A DNA stretch of 64,000 nt from Panagrolaimus kolymaensis (Eukaryota > Nematoda > Chromadorea > Rhabditida > Panagrolaimidae): the NCBI GenBank assembly GCA_028622995.1, contig JAJQJQ010000022.1, positions 2,480,001-2,544,000 of the forward strand, in the 5' to 3' direction. This document shows, one piece after another, positions 25,001 to 36,866 of this stretch (position 1 is its first letter; every line of letters begins with the position of its first letter). The translations under genes were made by a program, and so were the position numbers. A model generated the notes under the pieces. The model did not search any database, was not told the DNA's origin, and saw only the letters and a program-made list of their open reading frames with translations.

Positions 25001-27762
25001 AATACGAGCATAAATTTGACTACATGGAAGACATGCGAGTGCACCAGCTCGAGTTTTCTTGATAAATCCATTTTCTAGTTCAACATCCAATTCAAATCTT
25101 GCTCTTTTCTTTTGAAGATAACGTTTAAAAAATTCTGTTCTTTCATTAAGTCGAATTTCAGAATGCTTTTGATGAGTTGGTCGCTTCATTATTTGACTAA
25201 AAATTAAAAATTACAGTAATAAATTAATAAAGTGTTTCATTGAATAATAAAAAGATGGTAAAATTTTAATAAGGATTTTGAACGTAAAATGTTTTTCATT
25301 TATCAAGATACAATCCGTCAGCAAAATATTCGAACATTCGTTCGTTCGAAGCATGCAAGTATCATGCAGCCATGGAAGCGCGTTTTTGAAAATCAAAGGA
25401 ACTTTGAACAAAAAATTTTTGATTTCGATTTTTTTTTCTTTTAAAATCTTTATTGTTTTTAACAAATTTTATTAATCGCTTAACTAAGTTATACAAAGTC
25501 ATTAAGATAGCGATAGAAAATGGTTTAAAATATATATTAAGCATAGGGAACTCGGTATATTTAAGATTTTTTTAGTATGTTTGTTGGTTTATCTTATTGT
25601 AATCATAAAGCTGGGAGGTTCATCCCTATTGCACTATAAATAGCATTTGGAAACAATTACAATAGCTCAAGAAAAGTCATTATTAAAAATACCCTCTAAT
25701 TTTAACTAAAATAGGCGAGGGGCTTCACTGTCATTATCCAGTATTTTATTGTTTTGCCACAATATCAATTGTTTTCTTTAATTTTAATTGGAGTAGAGCA
25801 GCCACAAAATTTAAACAAAAACACGAATAATAACTTCAAAATCATTGTTGTTTAAATTTCAACAGTTCGGTAAAATTTGAAAATCTTCTCGTTTTCATAG
25901 TTCCAACTTATTGATAGCATTTAAAGATATTGGTGTTGTTTCCGAAAGTTTAGTTCGAACAAAAATTGAAAAATCGGGGAAGTCAACTCCGTAATCGCTT
26001 TGTTTAACAAAAATGGGATATGTACTTTTGCATTTTTGCCATGATGCTTAAACTCGAGAGCTATAGTCGAACTATCAGATGACTAAACATATAACAAGGA
26101 AAATTCTCAGATTGTTCAATTATAAAAAAAGTTTATCTCAATCTCAAAACAATAAAGATTTTAAAAGAAAAAAAAATCGAAATCAAAAATTTTTTGTTCA
26201 AAGTTCCTTTGATTTTCAAAAACGCGCTTCCATGGCTGCATGATACTTGCATGCTTCGAACGAACGAATGTTCGAATATTTTGCTGACGGATTGTAGAAG
26301 CTTCCATTTATTTATGTCTTAGCGAGAAAATTCAACGCGCTTGCAAACCAATATGTTCATGCCATGGGAAAAGCATACGGTGGGTTTTTTGATCTTTAAT
26401 AACAACATACTGCTGACATTAATTATTTTTGTTATTTTTCTATTAGTAATTTTAGGTTAAGGAGTGATTTTAAAAAGAAATTAGGAGGTTGCTTCATCGC
26501 AATCATTACACGAACTTAAATTTAAAATCAAGACATTTTTAAAACATACTTTGAATGCAACATAGGTGGATCAGGATGGCGTCGAAGCTTTTGCAAAATA
26601 ACTTTATGCCATCCATTATCATGATCTTGTTGACAAACATTATCTACCATAACTTTTAAGGCCTGAAAAATTTAATCAGCAAATTTTAAAATATCATTGA
26701 TTTACCATTTTAACATCCGCATCAATTTCATCATCGGTATTTACTAACGAAAAAGGAGATGGGGCATTCATAAATTTTTGAACGTACTGGCGGATCAATT
26801 GATCATGTTCAGATTGGACAAGGCTGCGACTTTGATAAGTTGTAAGGGTTGATAATCGTTGATTTTCTAATTGTTGTCGGGTTACAGCTAAAAGTCAATA
26901 ATGAAACTAATATAAAAAATATTTAAAATGAGTCCATACATTCTTTTTTAACAATGTTAGCTTCAATACGTTGAAACTCAGGGTCAGCATAAAAATATGT
27001 TCCACCTTCTTCTTGTTGCATTTTTGCTTCTTCTCGTCTAATGGCTTGAGAAATAGCTTCCTCCTCATGATCATCAAATTCGAGAGTTCTTCGACCACCG
27101 CTGGAATAAACTCTTGGAATGTAAGGAATTACTCGACTTCTCTAAAATTAAATAATATAGTTAACTAATTAAATTTTACACCAATATTACCACCATTTGT
27201 GATGAAGGATTATAAGCCCGATACATTGATGGAGGACGCATTGGAATCCTATTATATATCGGTCGTCGCATGGGTAAAGAATAACGTGGACGTGAAATCC
27301 CTTCACCAGTTATTGAATAATTAGTATAATATCGAGCTTGTGAAGGCGAACGAAGATGTGAAACAGTTGGGCCATTATCAGATTCAACATCAATTATTTC
27401 TGGTTCTCTCCTGGTTGCCAATCGATGAACAACTGTTTGATTAGCCTAATATGCTTTGGATTAAAAAAGAAATAAATAAAATTAAAAACATACTGGTCGA
27501 ACACTATAAATTCTGTTAGTCAATGGAATCATAGGATGACTATTATTTGTTCGAATGGGCATTGATCGTAAAGGTAGACGTTGGGGAGGATTAACAGGCA
27601 ACATACTTTCCTTAAAATTAATAATGAGTTAGTAAAAGGAAACGAAAAAAATCCACACAAAAATATTCACGCGTACTGGAAAAGTTCCCGAAATAATTCA
27701 TTCGACAACTGTGGCATTCGCGGCATTTTATTTTTACCATGATTTTTCCACGAAATTATCAT
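22035..27762 (-). CDS. nurf-1: NURF-1/BPTF C-terminal unit: double PHD-finger chromatin-remodelling subunit without bromodomain
   Basis: Nine exons of the long form join in phase: 27762-27671, 27605-27494, 27445-27191, 27141-26940, 26887-26706, 26662-26550, 25196-25000, 22951-22560 and 22508-22035 (672 aa). The N-terminal part is Pro/Arg-rich; the middle carries the acidic/helical region (EFDDHEEEAISQAIRREEA). The C-terminus has two Cys4-His-Cys3 PHD fingers. The first starts at PVCFC across an exon junction and continues CMTCRGWFHCKCVG and WHCVSC; the second runs YVCICNTLFDSQSHYIGCNI to YICPNCE. In BPTF the second finger reads H3K4me3 and is followed by a bromodomain; here the protein ends in an acidic tail and stops. 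The first exon is less certain: translation could instead begin at the ATG at 27604, with the AAG just upstream used for trans-splicing. Confidence 0.8.
23035..23644 (-). CDS. nurf-1: Alternative first exon of a short NURF-1 C-terminal isoform
   Basis: A 203-codon open exon begins with ATG GTT GTC at 23644, with an in-frame stop just upstream and no acceptor before it. It ends in phase 1 (KIG) at a GTACGC donor. The preceding exon of the long form (25196-25000) also ends in phase 1 (RIG), and the common next exon starts at 22951 with GTGCTCC, so either can be spliced to it but not to each other. Using it gives 491 aa (610+392+474 nt). The encoded segment is Ser/Asp/Glu-rich (SSDEDSETDEEDMFEY) with an Arg/Lys-rich end (LELKRRRK). 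The DNA 70-420 bp upstream is unusually GC-rich for this window and looks like an internal promoter. Confidence 0.75.
23723..24060 (-). promoter_or_regulatory. Probable internal promoter of the short NURF-1 form, with an E-box palindrome
   Basis: A GC-richer block lies directly upstream of the alternative first exon. It includes a perfect 12-bp palindrome GATCACGTGATC (24016-24027) containing TCACGTGA, the kind of E-box bound by bHLH-zip factors. Promoter role is inferred from position and composition only. Confidence 0.4.
25309..25459 (+). repeat. Left arm of the perfect inverted repeat
   Basis: Pairs with 26146-26296. The arm itself contains a small nested palindrome (GCATGCAAGTATCATGC). 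Confidence 0.9.
26146..26296 (-). repeat. Right arm of the perfect inverted repeat
   Basis: Reverse complement of 25309-25459 with no mismatch found, including the runs of 9 T, 6 A/5 T and 4 A. Confidence 0.9.
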
Positions 27763-28390
27763 TTTATTTGAAATTCCGATCTACAAATCTGGTGGATGGT
27801 GAGGAGGAGGTTTGAACCTTGTGGATGGTTCACATAAATGAAAGTCAACCTACCACTGCGCTATTCAAACAATTGAAGCAAAATGAAGAAAACGCAAGGA
27901 CGTCTTAATTTAAAAAAAAAAAGTATTTATTGAATCCAATCTAAAAGAACTGTATTTACCAAATTGAAATATTCATAACTAATTTCTGGATATCATAAAG
28001 ATTTTTAAAAAAGTTGCACTTATTGCTCTTTTCGTTTCAAGATGATAGCAAAAGTTTCATTTTTTATAATAAAAGAATTTGTATTAGGTCGATTCATAAT
28101 GAAAGAAAATATTTTTTTGTGATCTAGCGTTTATGCTTTCTGTTTAAAAAAATTAAAAAAATAATTAATTGTTATTTAACAACTTTCGAGGAAAAAGAAA
28201 AAAACACAATTGTGGAAACATTATTATTATTCGAAAGAAAATGAATAAGCAACGAAACAATACACACAACGTATTCATAATAAAGAAAAAATTACCCTTA
28301 AAATGCAATGAAATATAAAAAACTACTAATAAAATATCTAACAAAACAGCATTGATAAAGATTAAAAATGAAAACACCCGTATAAACAAT
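27763..28390. other. Gap between the two NURF-1 units
   Basis: About 630 bp with no coding stretch. It carries the 3' UTR of the N-terminal unit (AATAAA-like runs on the minus strand, about 28260-28340), a decayed tRNA-like fragment at 27800-27870, and presumably the promoter of the C-terminal unit. Confidence 0.5.
27800..27870 (-). other. Decayed tRNA-like fragment (possible SINE relic)
   Basis: On the minus strand TAGCGCAGTGG (27863-27853) fits the tRNA A box and GGTTCAAACC (27818-27809) fits the B box, with realistic spacing. D, T and acceptor stems do not pair, so it is not a functional tRNA. Confidence 0.4.
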
Positions 28391-31300
28391 TTACTGATGA
28401 GGAAGTTGGTTAAGATCTTCAACTTGAGATTGAGTTGAAAAATTATTTTGTGGTGGAGGAAGGCGAACCGCCGATGGAGTTATTGGGCGATATCCAGGTG
28501 TTGGATGTACTAATATTCGACGAATAGCATGTGTGGGTCGATAATTAGTTGGTCGAAACGTGCGAATCTAAAAATGTTATTATTATTTTGTTAAATTTTT
28601 ACAACATTAAAAAAATTATTACCGGAACCAATCGAGGTCCACCTCCTGAAGGAATAAATGCTTGCCTTGGAACAACTCTAACATATCGAACATTATCGCC
28701 ATTCTAAAATTAAATTAATATAATTTGCTATTTATTTTTCTAAAAAGATCTTACCATAGGAGGGGTTGAATTTGTTGTTAAAGGATATGAAACACCATCA
28801 GAACGCCGCACAATTTTAAATTGCTGAGGAGAATATGACCCATTGAGACTTTGATTTGGAGATGCAGTAGAAATAGGAAATACATTTCTAGCTTCCGGTT
28901 TGACTGAAGATAAAATTATGTTACCACGTCCAACATTTCCACTTAAATCTTGTTTTCGCCGATCCATTATTAAAGGTGTACGCCCATGTTGTTGAATATT
29001 TGATTGAGGTCTAATAACACCGCCACCATTGTGTTCAGGTGTATCAAGAACAACAACTTTGTTAGGAATTTGGTTGTTTACAGCTTCACGCAAACGTTTT
29101 CGTGAATCATTTAAGCTTACACTGGTTTGTGGAGTATTTTGTCTGAAAAGCAAAAAACAGTTTAAAAACTAATGTGCTGCAAAATTTATGTACCTTGAAG
29201 CAGGGACGCCTTGCAAATTACTAAATCTTCTTAACTCTTTATTTTCCGAAGGTCCGACTTTAGGCAAAACTCGAAATTGTGGTTTATTTTGATTGACCTT
29301 TTTCCAATAAGCTGCAATTTCAAATAATTGTAATTGAACGCCATCCACCCATCGTTCAACAAATTTTCGTGAAACATTACTTCTCATTGATAAAGATTCA
29401 TTTATTTTTTTTGACTTTCTTCTTATACTTTCTAAAAAACAAAAATTATTTTTTTGATATTAGAAAATTATAAACTGACTTCGAGTTCCTTTGGTTGGAA
29501 TTGGTAGAGCGAGAGTCGATGGTTTATCAACTTTATCAACAACCACATCTCCTTCAAGATGTGGTGGAATTCCATCATCATCAAGAGCAATAAGCTCAAT
29601 TCGACATTTATATTGCTCATAATATCCATCGGGCTTATGCTCTTTATGTCCGATAACAACTCGACATTCATCATATTCAGCGTGATGAACTGTAACCTTT
29701 TCCTCATCTTCAGGATCAGGTTCAAGATCAGCCCAACGAACTGAGGCAAAAAGAATTCTTAGTTGAAGGGCAATAGCATGCAAAGATTTTACATGACGAG
29801 TTAAATATCTCCAACAATTATCAAAGACAGGTCTTGGGCAAGGATAATTCCAAAAATTATAATTACTCTTTGTTGCTCGATTAAATCCATGAGTATAAAT
29901 TATTTTTGTTCCACCGGTTTTAGATAATTTTTTCAACGTGCTAAAAAATATTTTTTTTAAAATTAATTTTTTTAAGATAGAAAAAACTTACTATTTTGGT
30001 AAAATAAGAATACTTCGTTTCTTAGTTTTAGGATGCAAGTATGAAAATGGTATTGGAAAAGGAAATGGAAGGCCTTCCCCTCGGGTTTTTGCAAAAGTTT
30101 TATTTTTTTGTTCAGCAAGAAAAGCTCGTCGACGCACAGGATCAAAAGCTTTAACGACAGTGGTAGTATCAATGGGAATTTCCATGGGTTGGGATTGTTG
30201 AGAACGTTTGGGACAATTTATGGAATAACATAAAGTTAATTTTCCTTGGACAAAACTTGAAAATACACCACATGAAGGTGAAAAACATTTTGGAATTAAG
30301 TGTGCTTGACTTTCATCTTCTTGAGCTTCACGCCAACATAAAAGCTTTTTAACAATTTTATCAAGTTTGCTTGCCTTTTTAGCCGATTCAGTGGTAAGAT
30401 TTATTGTTGGAGTTTGATGATCAATTCCAAGAGGAGGCTTTTCATAACTTGCAACATCTCGAGTATACATAGCTGACATCCACATCCAACCACCAAGTGC
30501 TCCTTTTCCATTTAAACGATACTGTTCATTTTTCATTCTCCAAAGATTTTTACAAATAATTTTGCTTCGATCCAAATTAACCCAAACTATATCATTATCT
30601 TGTAAGGGGTCAGCTATAGCAAGTTCTCGTTCTTCTTTTTGTTTTAAAGTATCAAGATGTTTTCGACGATCTTTATCCGCAGCTGTTACTCGAACTAAAC
30701 TAGTATGACCAAAGGAATTCCACCATGTATTTGTGAAAATTGGTTTTCGAAGGACTGCTTCAAATTGAAGAATGCATTCTTTCAGTTGTTCATATGTTAA
30801 AGCTCTGGTTAATTTTGATATAAATACTTCTCGATTGTGTCCTTTCCATAATCGATGATACAATTCATCAGGCAATCTTTCAACAAAACGTCGTAAAGTT
30901 ATTTGAATATGGCGTCCAACGAGATTAGCATCAACAAACATGCTTTTACCTTTGGTGACAGCCCACTAAAAAAAGCTTTTGTTTATGAATTTAATAATTT
31001 ATTAAAAGCTATGCTTCTTACCATAAAAGGTTCATCCAAAGAAAATTTTGTTGATAAATATTTTTTCCTTTCTTTTTCTTTCATCCGCTGTGCTGTTGGT
31101 TTGGCATATTCATTGGTATCATAAACATTATCATAATTACGATACCCATGATCACTAAAAGAAAGCCGAAAAGCGATATTTAATTCTCTAATATAATCAT
31201 CCATTAATGGAATTATTTTAGTATCAGCTGGTAAACCAAGAGCCGATACAAATGCATCCCTTCTTTCAACAAGATGCTCTTGTTCAACTCCAAAACTCCA

Positions 31301-33276
31301 TGTTGTTGATTCAAATATACCATTTTTAAATCCAAGATGTTTTAAAACTTTCTTGTGCAATTTTAAAGCAAGATTACTTGGAATACCATCTTGCGAATTC
31401 TCGTTTGAATCATTATCTTCCGCTTTAATGGCCTTTGAATTAACAATATTAAAAACAATATATATCATTCGATGAGCGTTGTCTTTATCAATGTAAGTTT
31501 GTTCAAGATCTTTGCTTCCAGCAAGCTTTTGTCCAAGTTCATCCCGTCGATAATGGGTTAATTTTAAAGTAATTTCGCATTGTTCAGCAATAAAATCAAA
31601 AATTTTATAAATATTTGCGCAAAGTTTTGCTTCAAAATATGATGAATCAAGAGAAGAAATAAGTTCATAAATGGATGGAAGCGTGGAATAAACGTGAACC
31701 ATATTATCATTATTAATGTCTTGCCTAAAAGTAAATAGGCATATAATTAGACGCATCTCTTCTCAAATGTTAAAGCCAACATACACAATAAGTCTTCTTA
31801 TTATAAACCAATAAATTCGGCCATGTCTATCATACCCTAATGGCGTTAATCGATGCGGAGTTTTTCCCTTTTCACCGGGAATTTGATATTCAGTTACACC
31901 ATGAATTTGTTGTAATTGACAAACAGGACAAAACCATTGACCCTTTGGCACTTCAGGTAATTTAACACACTTTGTATGATATGAAGCTTCACAACCATCA
32001 CAAAGTAAAAGATCCCCAGGTTTAGCACATTCTCGACAATAGCTTTCATTCTGTATAAATTATTATTAGGTATGCAAATATATAAACGAACGAAAATAAG
32101 CTAACCATAATTTTTCCATCAGATTTTATTTCTTTTTTAAGCATAACGCTTTCAACAAATCTTTCGCAAAGCCATGATAAAACTTTCACTCGATCGTTAA
32201 TTGAAACAAATGGATAATTGGTGTTTAAAATTTGGACAATTTCTTTTGGAAATCGTTTATCACTTTCAGCATATTGTCTCACAACCTACAAATGTTGTTT
32301 AAAAACGTTTTCATTTGACTAAATTTAAAAAATAAAACCTCTGCATAAGTTGTTGGCTCTAACAATTGAAGGAGCAACTGGAAAGATACGCTTGTTTCAA
32401 TTATATGATATACAGTGTGCTCCTCATCATCATCACGTAAAAGACATTTTAATAAAGCAATATGAATATCTGCAACAAGTTTACTTTGGGCATCTGATCT
32501 CATTGCAGCGCAAAAATCTTCAAATATAAATGGAGTCAATTGAATCACCCGGGAATACATTGTTACGGTTTCATAAACCTGTAAATTAAAAAAATGCATA
32601 AATGAAATAATAATAATAAAATAATAAATTACTTGAATGAGATCCATGAGTAAATTATAATTAACAATTAAATCGTGACATGGTCTGGGTAATATTAATT
32701 CTGGAATCTCATTTCCTTCAATCCAAGGACATAAAATGGATTCTTCACCGCCAGTAGTAGTTACTATAAAATCATGGTAAAAATTTGTGATTTAAAAAAA
32801 AGAAGAAACGTACAATCGACTGATATATCTAAATCATCAAATTGTTCATCATCAACTTCCATCTTCTCAGCATCGTCTAAAAATTTTAATAGAACCAATT
32901 ATTTATGAAAATTTAAATACAAACCAATGTATTCCTCATCGTTATCAACATCTGATTCTTCATCGCTTGAAGGAATAAGATGTTCAATTGGGGCATTTTC
33001 AGCTTCCTCATCGCTATCTTCCCATGGTCTTTTACCACTAAATTTGTATCATTGAATTATGGTGTCATTAAAGAAGTAATGAAAGGCTTACTTTACTACA
33101 TAACCTCTGCTCCTGTTTTTCTGATATTGATTAACGGGAGTGGAAGTTCTTCTTGTAAGAACCGATGGAGTGGGTTTACCTCGATTTCTTGTTACTATTT
33201 TTTCGCGAACTGGTGCAGAATTTGATACACCTGCACCACGGCTTCGGCCGGTAGCACGACCTTTTCCACGAGCCAT
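28391..33276 (-). CDS. nurf-1: NURF-1/BPTF N-terminal unit: DDT domain, WHIM motifs and PHD finger
   Basis: Fourteen exons join in phase (33276-33092, 33037-32925, 32876-32814, 32763-32633, 32578-32339, 32285-32106, 32050-31785, 31724-31022, 30965-29992, 29940-29480, 29431-29194, 29142-28755, 28703-28623, 28567-28391) into 1399 aa. This is the large scaffold subunit of the ISWI-containing NURF remodeller. In order: a basic RG-rich N-terminus ([10 protein letters not shown]), an acidic stretch, the DDT domain (from about [20 protein letters not shown]), a PHD finger ([20 protein letters not shown] to WFCPVC), WHIM-type motifs ([24 protein letters not shown]), and a long region with GALGGWMW and WADLEPD. 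The protein ends at a TAA after LNQLPHQ with no usable donor, so no continuous splice into the C-terminal exons was found. Confidence 0.88.
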
Positions 33277-33993
33277 CTTAAAAGCATGATTAGATAAGTT
33301 TTCAATTATTTAAAAATCGCGCCAAACAAAACTCGGTCATCGCTTTTAATAATACAGTAAAATTTCGTGTCAAAAGATTCAATAATATTTATTTTCCTTA
33401 TTATTTTTTTCATTTTTAAATATTTTTTAATTATTTTCACGCCATTTTCAGTAATTTTTAAGATATTATACGTATAATTTAGTTATGATGAAAGATTCAC
33501 TGCCTCATTTCTAGTAAAGCAGTCAAATAAAAAAACTCAGACTATTGTGTGCAGCAAAATGGCTCGTTGGTTCTTTTTCTCTCTTTTTTTTTAGCGCCCT
33601 TTCATTTGGACAAACTAAATATTTTGTTTATGTGCGTCTGTCTACTTTATGCATTTCTCTCTTTTGCAATCAATAAGTTGAATAACAAAAAACAAATATA
33701 AATTAATAAAAAAGAAGCCTATAAATTAAAAATATGGAAAATTTGCATATTATCAGTTAGGTGTTTGATAAAATTAACAAAATTAGAAGTATCCTTGCAT
33801 CAAAATATTTTTTTCTAAAAAATTTCAACCAATTTTTTTCAATGGCCTACTTTTCGCGTGAAGAACCTTCCTTTGGCGGGATAATCGATGTTTTGAGCAA
33901 AAATAAGTGAAGCCGCCATTAGAACAAAAATTTTTCCAAGTTTTACCGCTTACATTATCTTTTTTTTACAAACATATTTTACAGTTTATTAAA
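33277..33993. promoter_or_regulatory. Shared upstream region of NURF-1 and a divergent small gene
   Basis: 717 bp between two head-to-head genes, likely a bidirectional promoter region. TTTTACAG at 33977-33984 sits 9 nt before the ATG of the + strand gene and looks like a trans-splice acceptor. Confidence 0.45.
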
Positions 33994-34645
33994 ATGTTGT
34001 CAAACAAGACCCTGGATGATGATATTGAAGCTATCTTAATTGGCATTCTAAAAGATATGAATGAAGAAGAAGCCGAGGTTAGTAGTTTTTTTTATCTATT
34101 TTATTTTAATGTTAATACTTTTTTTAGAAGCCACTTGAAGCAAGTGCTAAAGAGTATGTTCAAATTGGTAAAGTGATTACTGATTCTGCAAGTATTGATT
34201 TTTGCTTAAAGAAACTCAAAAGTAAAGAAACGTTTTCTCTTTTATATTCAAGTTTATCTCCTCTTTTTTAGAAGCCAATCAAAAACTTATCGATGAAATT
34301 AATATCATGGAAGAAAGTGCAAGAAATGAAGCAGAAAAACAAGCTCGTGATCAAGCCGAAGCTGAGAGAAATGAGTTGATGAAGAAACAGCTGACTGAAA
34401 TTTATTCATCTATTAATGGTAACACTTATTTTACTATTCTTTTACAAACAATATTCGTTTCAGATACTGATGTTGCCGATATATCAGGGATTGAAAACTT
34501 GGAATCTATAAAACAGCAAGTGACGGAAGTTCTTCTTACTCGAAAGCAAAGGTATGTGCTTTAATAACAATAATTAACCAAATAATTTGTTTCTTTTAGA
34601 TTGATACAACAAAAAGAACTTCTCGAAGCATATTATTCTCAATGA
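33994..34645 (+). CDS. Small coiled-coil protein of unknown function
   Basis: Five exons (33994-34077, 34128-34221, 34272-34418, 34464-34551, 34600-34645) join in phase into 152 aa, all with good GT-AG sites. The N-terminus is acidic (LDDDIEAILIGILKDMNEEE). The middle is a charged heptad-like helix (NEAEKQARDQAEAERNELMK), followed by ADISGIENLESIKQQVTEV and a final basic helix ending in EAYYSQ. No signal peptide or membrane segment. The small size and two coiled-coil helices resemble subunits of kinetochore or trafficking complexes, but no family is recognised. It is head to head with NURF-1. AATAAAG near 34737. Confidence 0.8.
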
Positions 34646-36397
34646 TCTTCGTTTCATCAATATGTAAAGAATATTTCCCTTTTTAATTATCTTTTGTTTA
34701 TTCTTTTTTACGCTGAATATTCGCCTGTTTATTTTAATAAAGATTTTAAAACCACTTGTTTGTTTATTACTCGTTTACAGTATTAACTTTAAAGTAACTA
34801 TTGAAATTAAGGGTAATTTCGCTGACTACAGATTCCAAGGTTTTCCAAAGGGTTTTGTTTATCTTTCTTCAATGACAACTTAACAAAATCTTTAAATTTT
34901 TGAAGTTGATATTGATTATCATCTTTGTATGAATTTTTTTACTGATTGCTTAGAGCGACGTCGAAGCGATGAATGTGTTTTTAATAGAAAAAATGAAATA
35001 AGAATGAAGTTTGAGAATAAAGCATTTTCATATGCAAATTCGAAATCCATTTTTTTTTTAACCAAACGGCTAACTTTACTTTTCGAATTCTGGATGTAAT
35101 GGAAAATCCTCCAGTTAATGTTTTTGGCCTTTATAACAATAATTGGTTAACAAGTTTAAAGCCTTTGGATGAAAATAACCTGTGAGTTACCTGTTTTAAA
35201 GTTTTTGTTTCAATGAATGTACATATTTTTTTACACTTCGATTTTGTAAAATATGGAAAATCATTTTCCATACGAAGTGTCCAGGTTTTTCAAGAAAAAA
35301 TCAATTCTTATTTTTATAAGGGATTCTTGCACTGATTTCAGATTCGAATTTTTCAGAAATGGTTTAGCAGAGTAAAAACTCGTTATGGAAAAATTTTTAA
35401 TGTCACGTTTTTGCAAGGAAAAAAATATTCCGTTGTAGTTTTTCCCACCATGGTTTCAGAATCCTAAATATAAACCATTCTTCCTCCACCATTGAAAATC
35501 AACGTGAGAAATACATATTTACATTTCTCATGAAAAAATACAATATAAAAAAGGAAGGCGTTTTTGGCAGTGAACTGAAACATGATACTTTGAACCTTTT
35601 AATTTCTATGTTTTTGCACACACCTCCTTAAATTTATATAGAAGTTGCTTTTTAGTAATTTTGTTTATCTTTTATTTGGGTCTACAAACATCCGCAAACC
35701 ACAATTAAAAAGCTTCCTTCTTTCATAGTTGGGCAACACGATTTACCCCGGCAAGAACTTATGATACAACCCAATAAATAAACAGTGAACCATTAAAAAT
35801 TTATACCAGCTTGTGGACAATTCGCAAAAAGTTAAGGTTAGAGCCATCAAGCAAGCTAGTTAATTCATGTAATTTGCGCAGCAAGCAAATCCAGGTTTTT
35901 GCTGATTTTTATGTACATATATGAAAATTACACAAAGCATTTCATAGCGCTTTGAAAAGAAAGTTTAGCTTCATTCACATTTAGGTAATTTTTTGGTAAA
36001 TTTTCTATTTTACTAAAAAAGATTTCAAGATAAGATACAAAAAAAAAACAGAGAGAAAAATAATAATAATATGTATGCGAATTAGCGAAGCCCAGTTGCC
36101 CAGGGATTGCGGTCTGAAGCAATCGAAAACAAACGAACAATGAAAATTAATAGGAAGAAAATATTCAAGTTACTTTTCGATTAAAATCATCGAAAATAAT
36201 AAAAATTTCACTTTTCTTTTTATTTTTCACAAACTAAGCGTTTAGCGTACTTTTAATTAAGTTTTTCATTTATAACACCTAAAAGTACTTTATGTCAATC
36301 CAATTAGCTTTAGAAAACATTATTAAAAATGATAAAAAATTACTTAGAAATTATTGTCTCCATTTAATTAAAACGAATTTTTTAAAAAAATTTATGT

Positions 36398-36449
36398 GAT
36401 TCGAACCTATGACATAAAAATCTTAAAATAAGCGCCTTTCACGCCTACA
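36398..36449 (-). other. Decayed tRNA-like fragment
   Basis: On the minus strand GGTTCGAATC (36407-36398) is a good B box, and TGTAGGCGTGAAAGGCGC (36449-36432) is a possible D-arm. Between them TTTAAGA could be an anticodon loop, but its stem does not pair. Likely a tRNA-derived relic. Confidence 0.35.
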
Positions 36450-36650
36450 CCACACAACAAACGAATAATGCTAACCTTTAGCTAATGATATTTTGCTCTA
36501 AATAGACATATTTAAATTTCCATAGCGGCATACATCTATTTTTATGTGATTTTTTTAAAAGTTAGCTTACTCATAGACATAATTGAGGGTGGAGAAAACG
36601 ATTTTTATAGCCAAAATATGCGGTAACTTTGCTGCATCGCTCAGCGGGAC

Positions 36651-36664
36651 ATTCGGGCCCGAAT
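36651..36664. repeat. Perfect 14-bp palindrome ATTCGGGCCCGAAT
   Basis: Self-complementary and GC-rich against an AT-rich background. A wider GACATT...AATGTC pairing surrounds it imperfectly (36648 to about 36673). Confidence 0.6.
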
Positions 36665-36835
36665 CGAAATGTCGGTTTGAGTGAAAAACGATATCTGATC
36701 CTCTATTTTTTTTACAAATTCGTAAATGCGACGAAAAATTGACCCTAGAGAGTCCACTAATATCAACATAATAACGCGAAACAAAAAAAATCATAAATTT
36801 CGGTTAGTAGATCGGGCGAACTGATTGCTAAAACA

Positions 36836-36866
36836 GCCGCACCCCTCGCTTCGCTCGGGGTGCGGC
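36836..36866. repeat. GC-rich hairpin just upstream of the SRSX gene
   Basis: GCCGCACCCC (36836-36845) is the exact reverse complement of GGGGTGCGGC (36857-36866), with an 11-nt loop TCGCTTCGCTC. It resembles the terminal or subterminal hairpin of a small transposable element. No CTRR end follows at the distance expected for a Helitron. Confidence 0.6.

Larger units (their letters stand above)
25309..26296. mobile_element. Non-autonomous DNA-transposon-like element with perfect ~150-bp terminal inverted repeats
   Basis: Positions 25309-25459 are a perfect, gap-free reverse complement of 26146-26296 (151 nt each). The outermost TA on each side may be the target duplication, leaving an element of 984 bp (25311-26294) with 149-bp arms beginning CAATCCGTCAGC. 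The 686-bp interior shows no transposase-like open frame. TA flanks are what Tc1/mariner-type insertion leaves, but the terminal sequence is not one I recognise. It lies in the 1.35-kb intron between the NURF-1 exons ending at 26550 and starting at 25196. Confidence 0.8.

Noticed and set aside
27800..27870. Functional tRNA gene
   Set aside because: A and B boxes match, but acceptor, D and T stems do not pair.
36836..36866. Helitron 3' terminus or bacterial-type terminator
   Set aside because: No CTRR end 10-12 nt after the hairpin on either strand, and a rho-independent terminator makes no sense in a nematode nuclear gene context.
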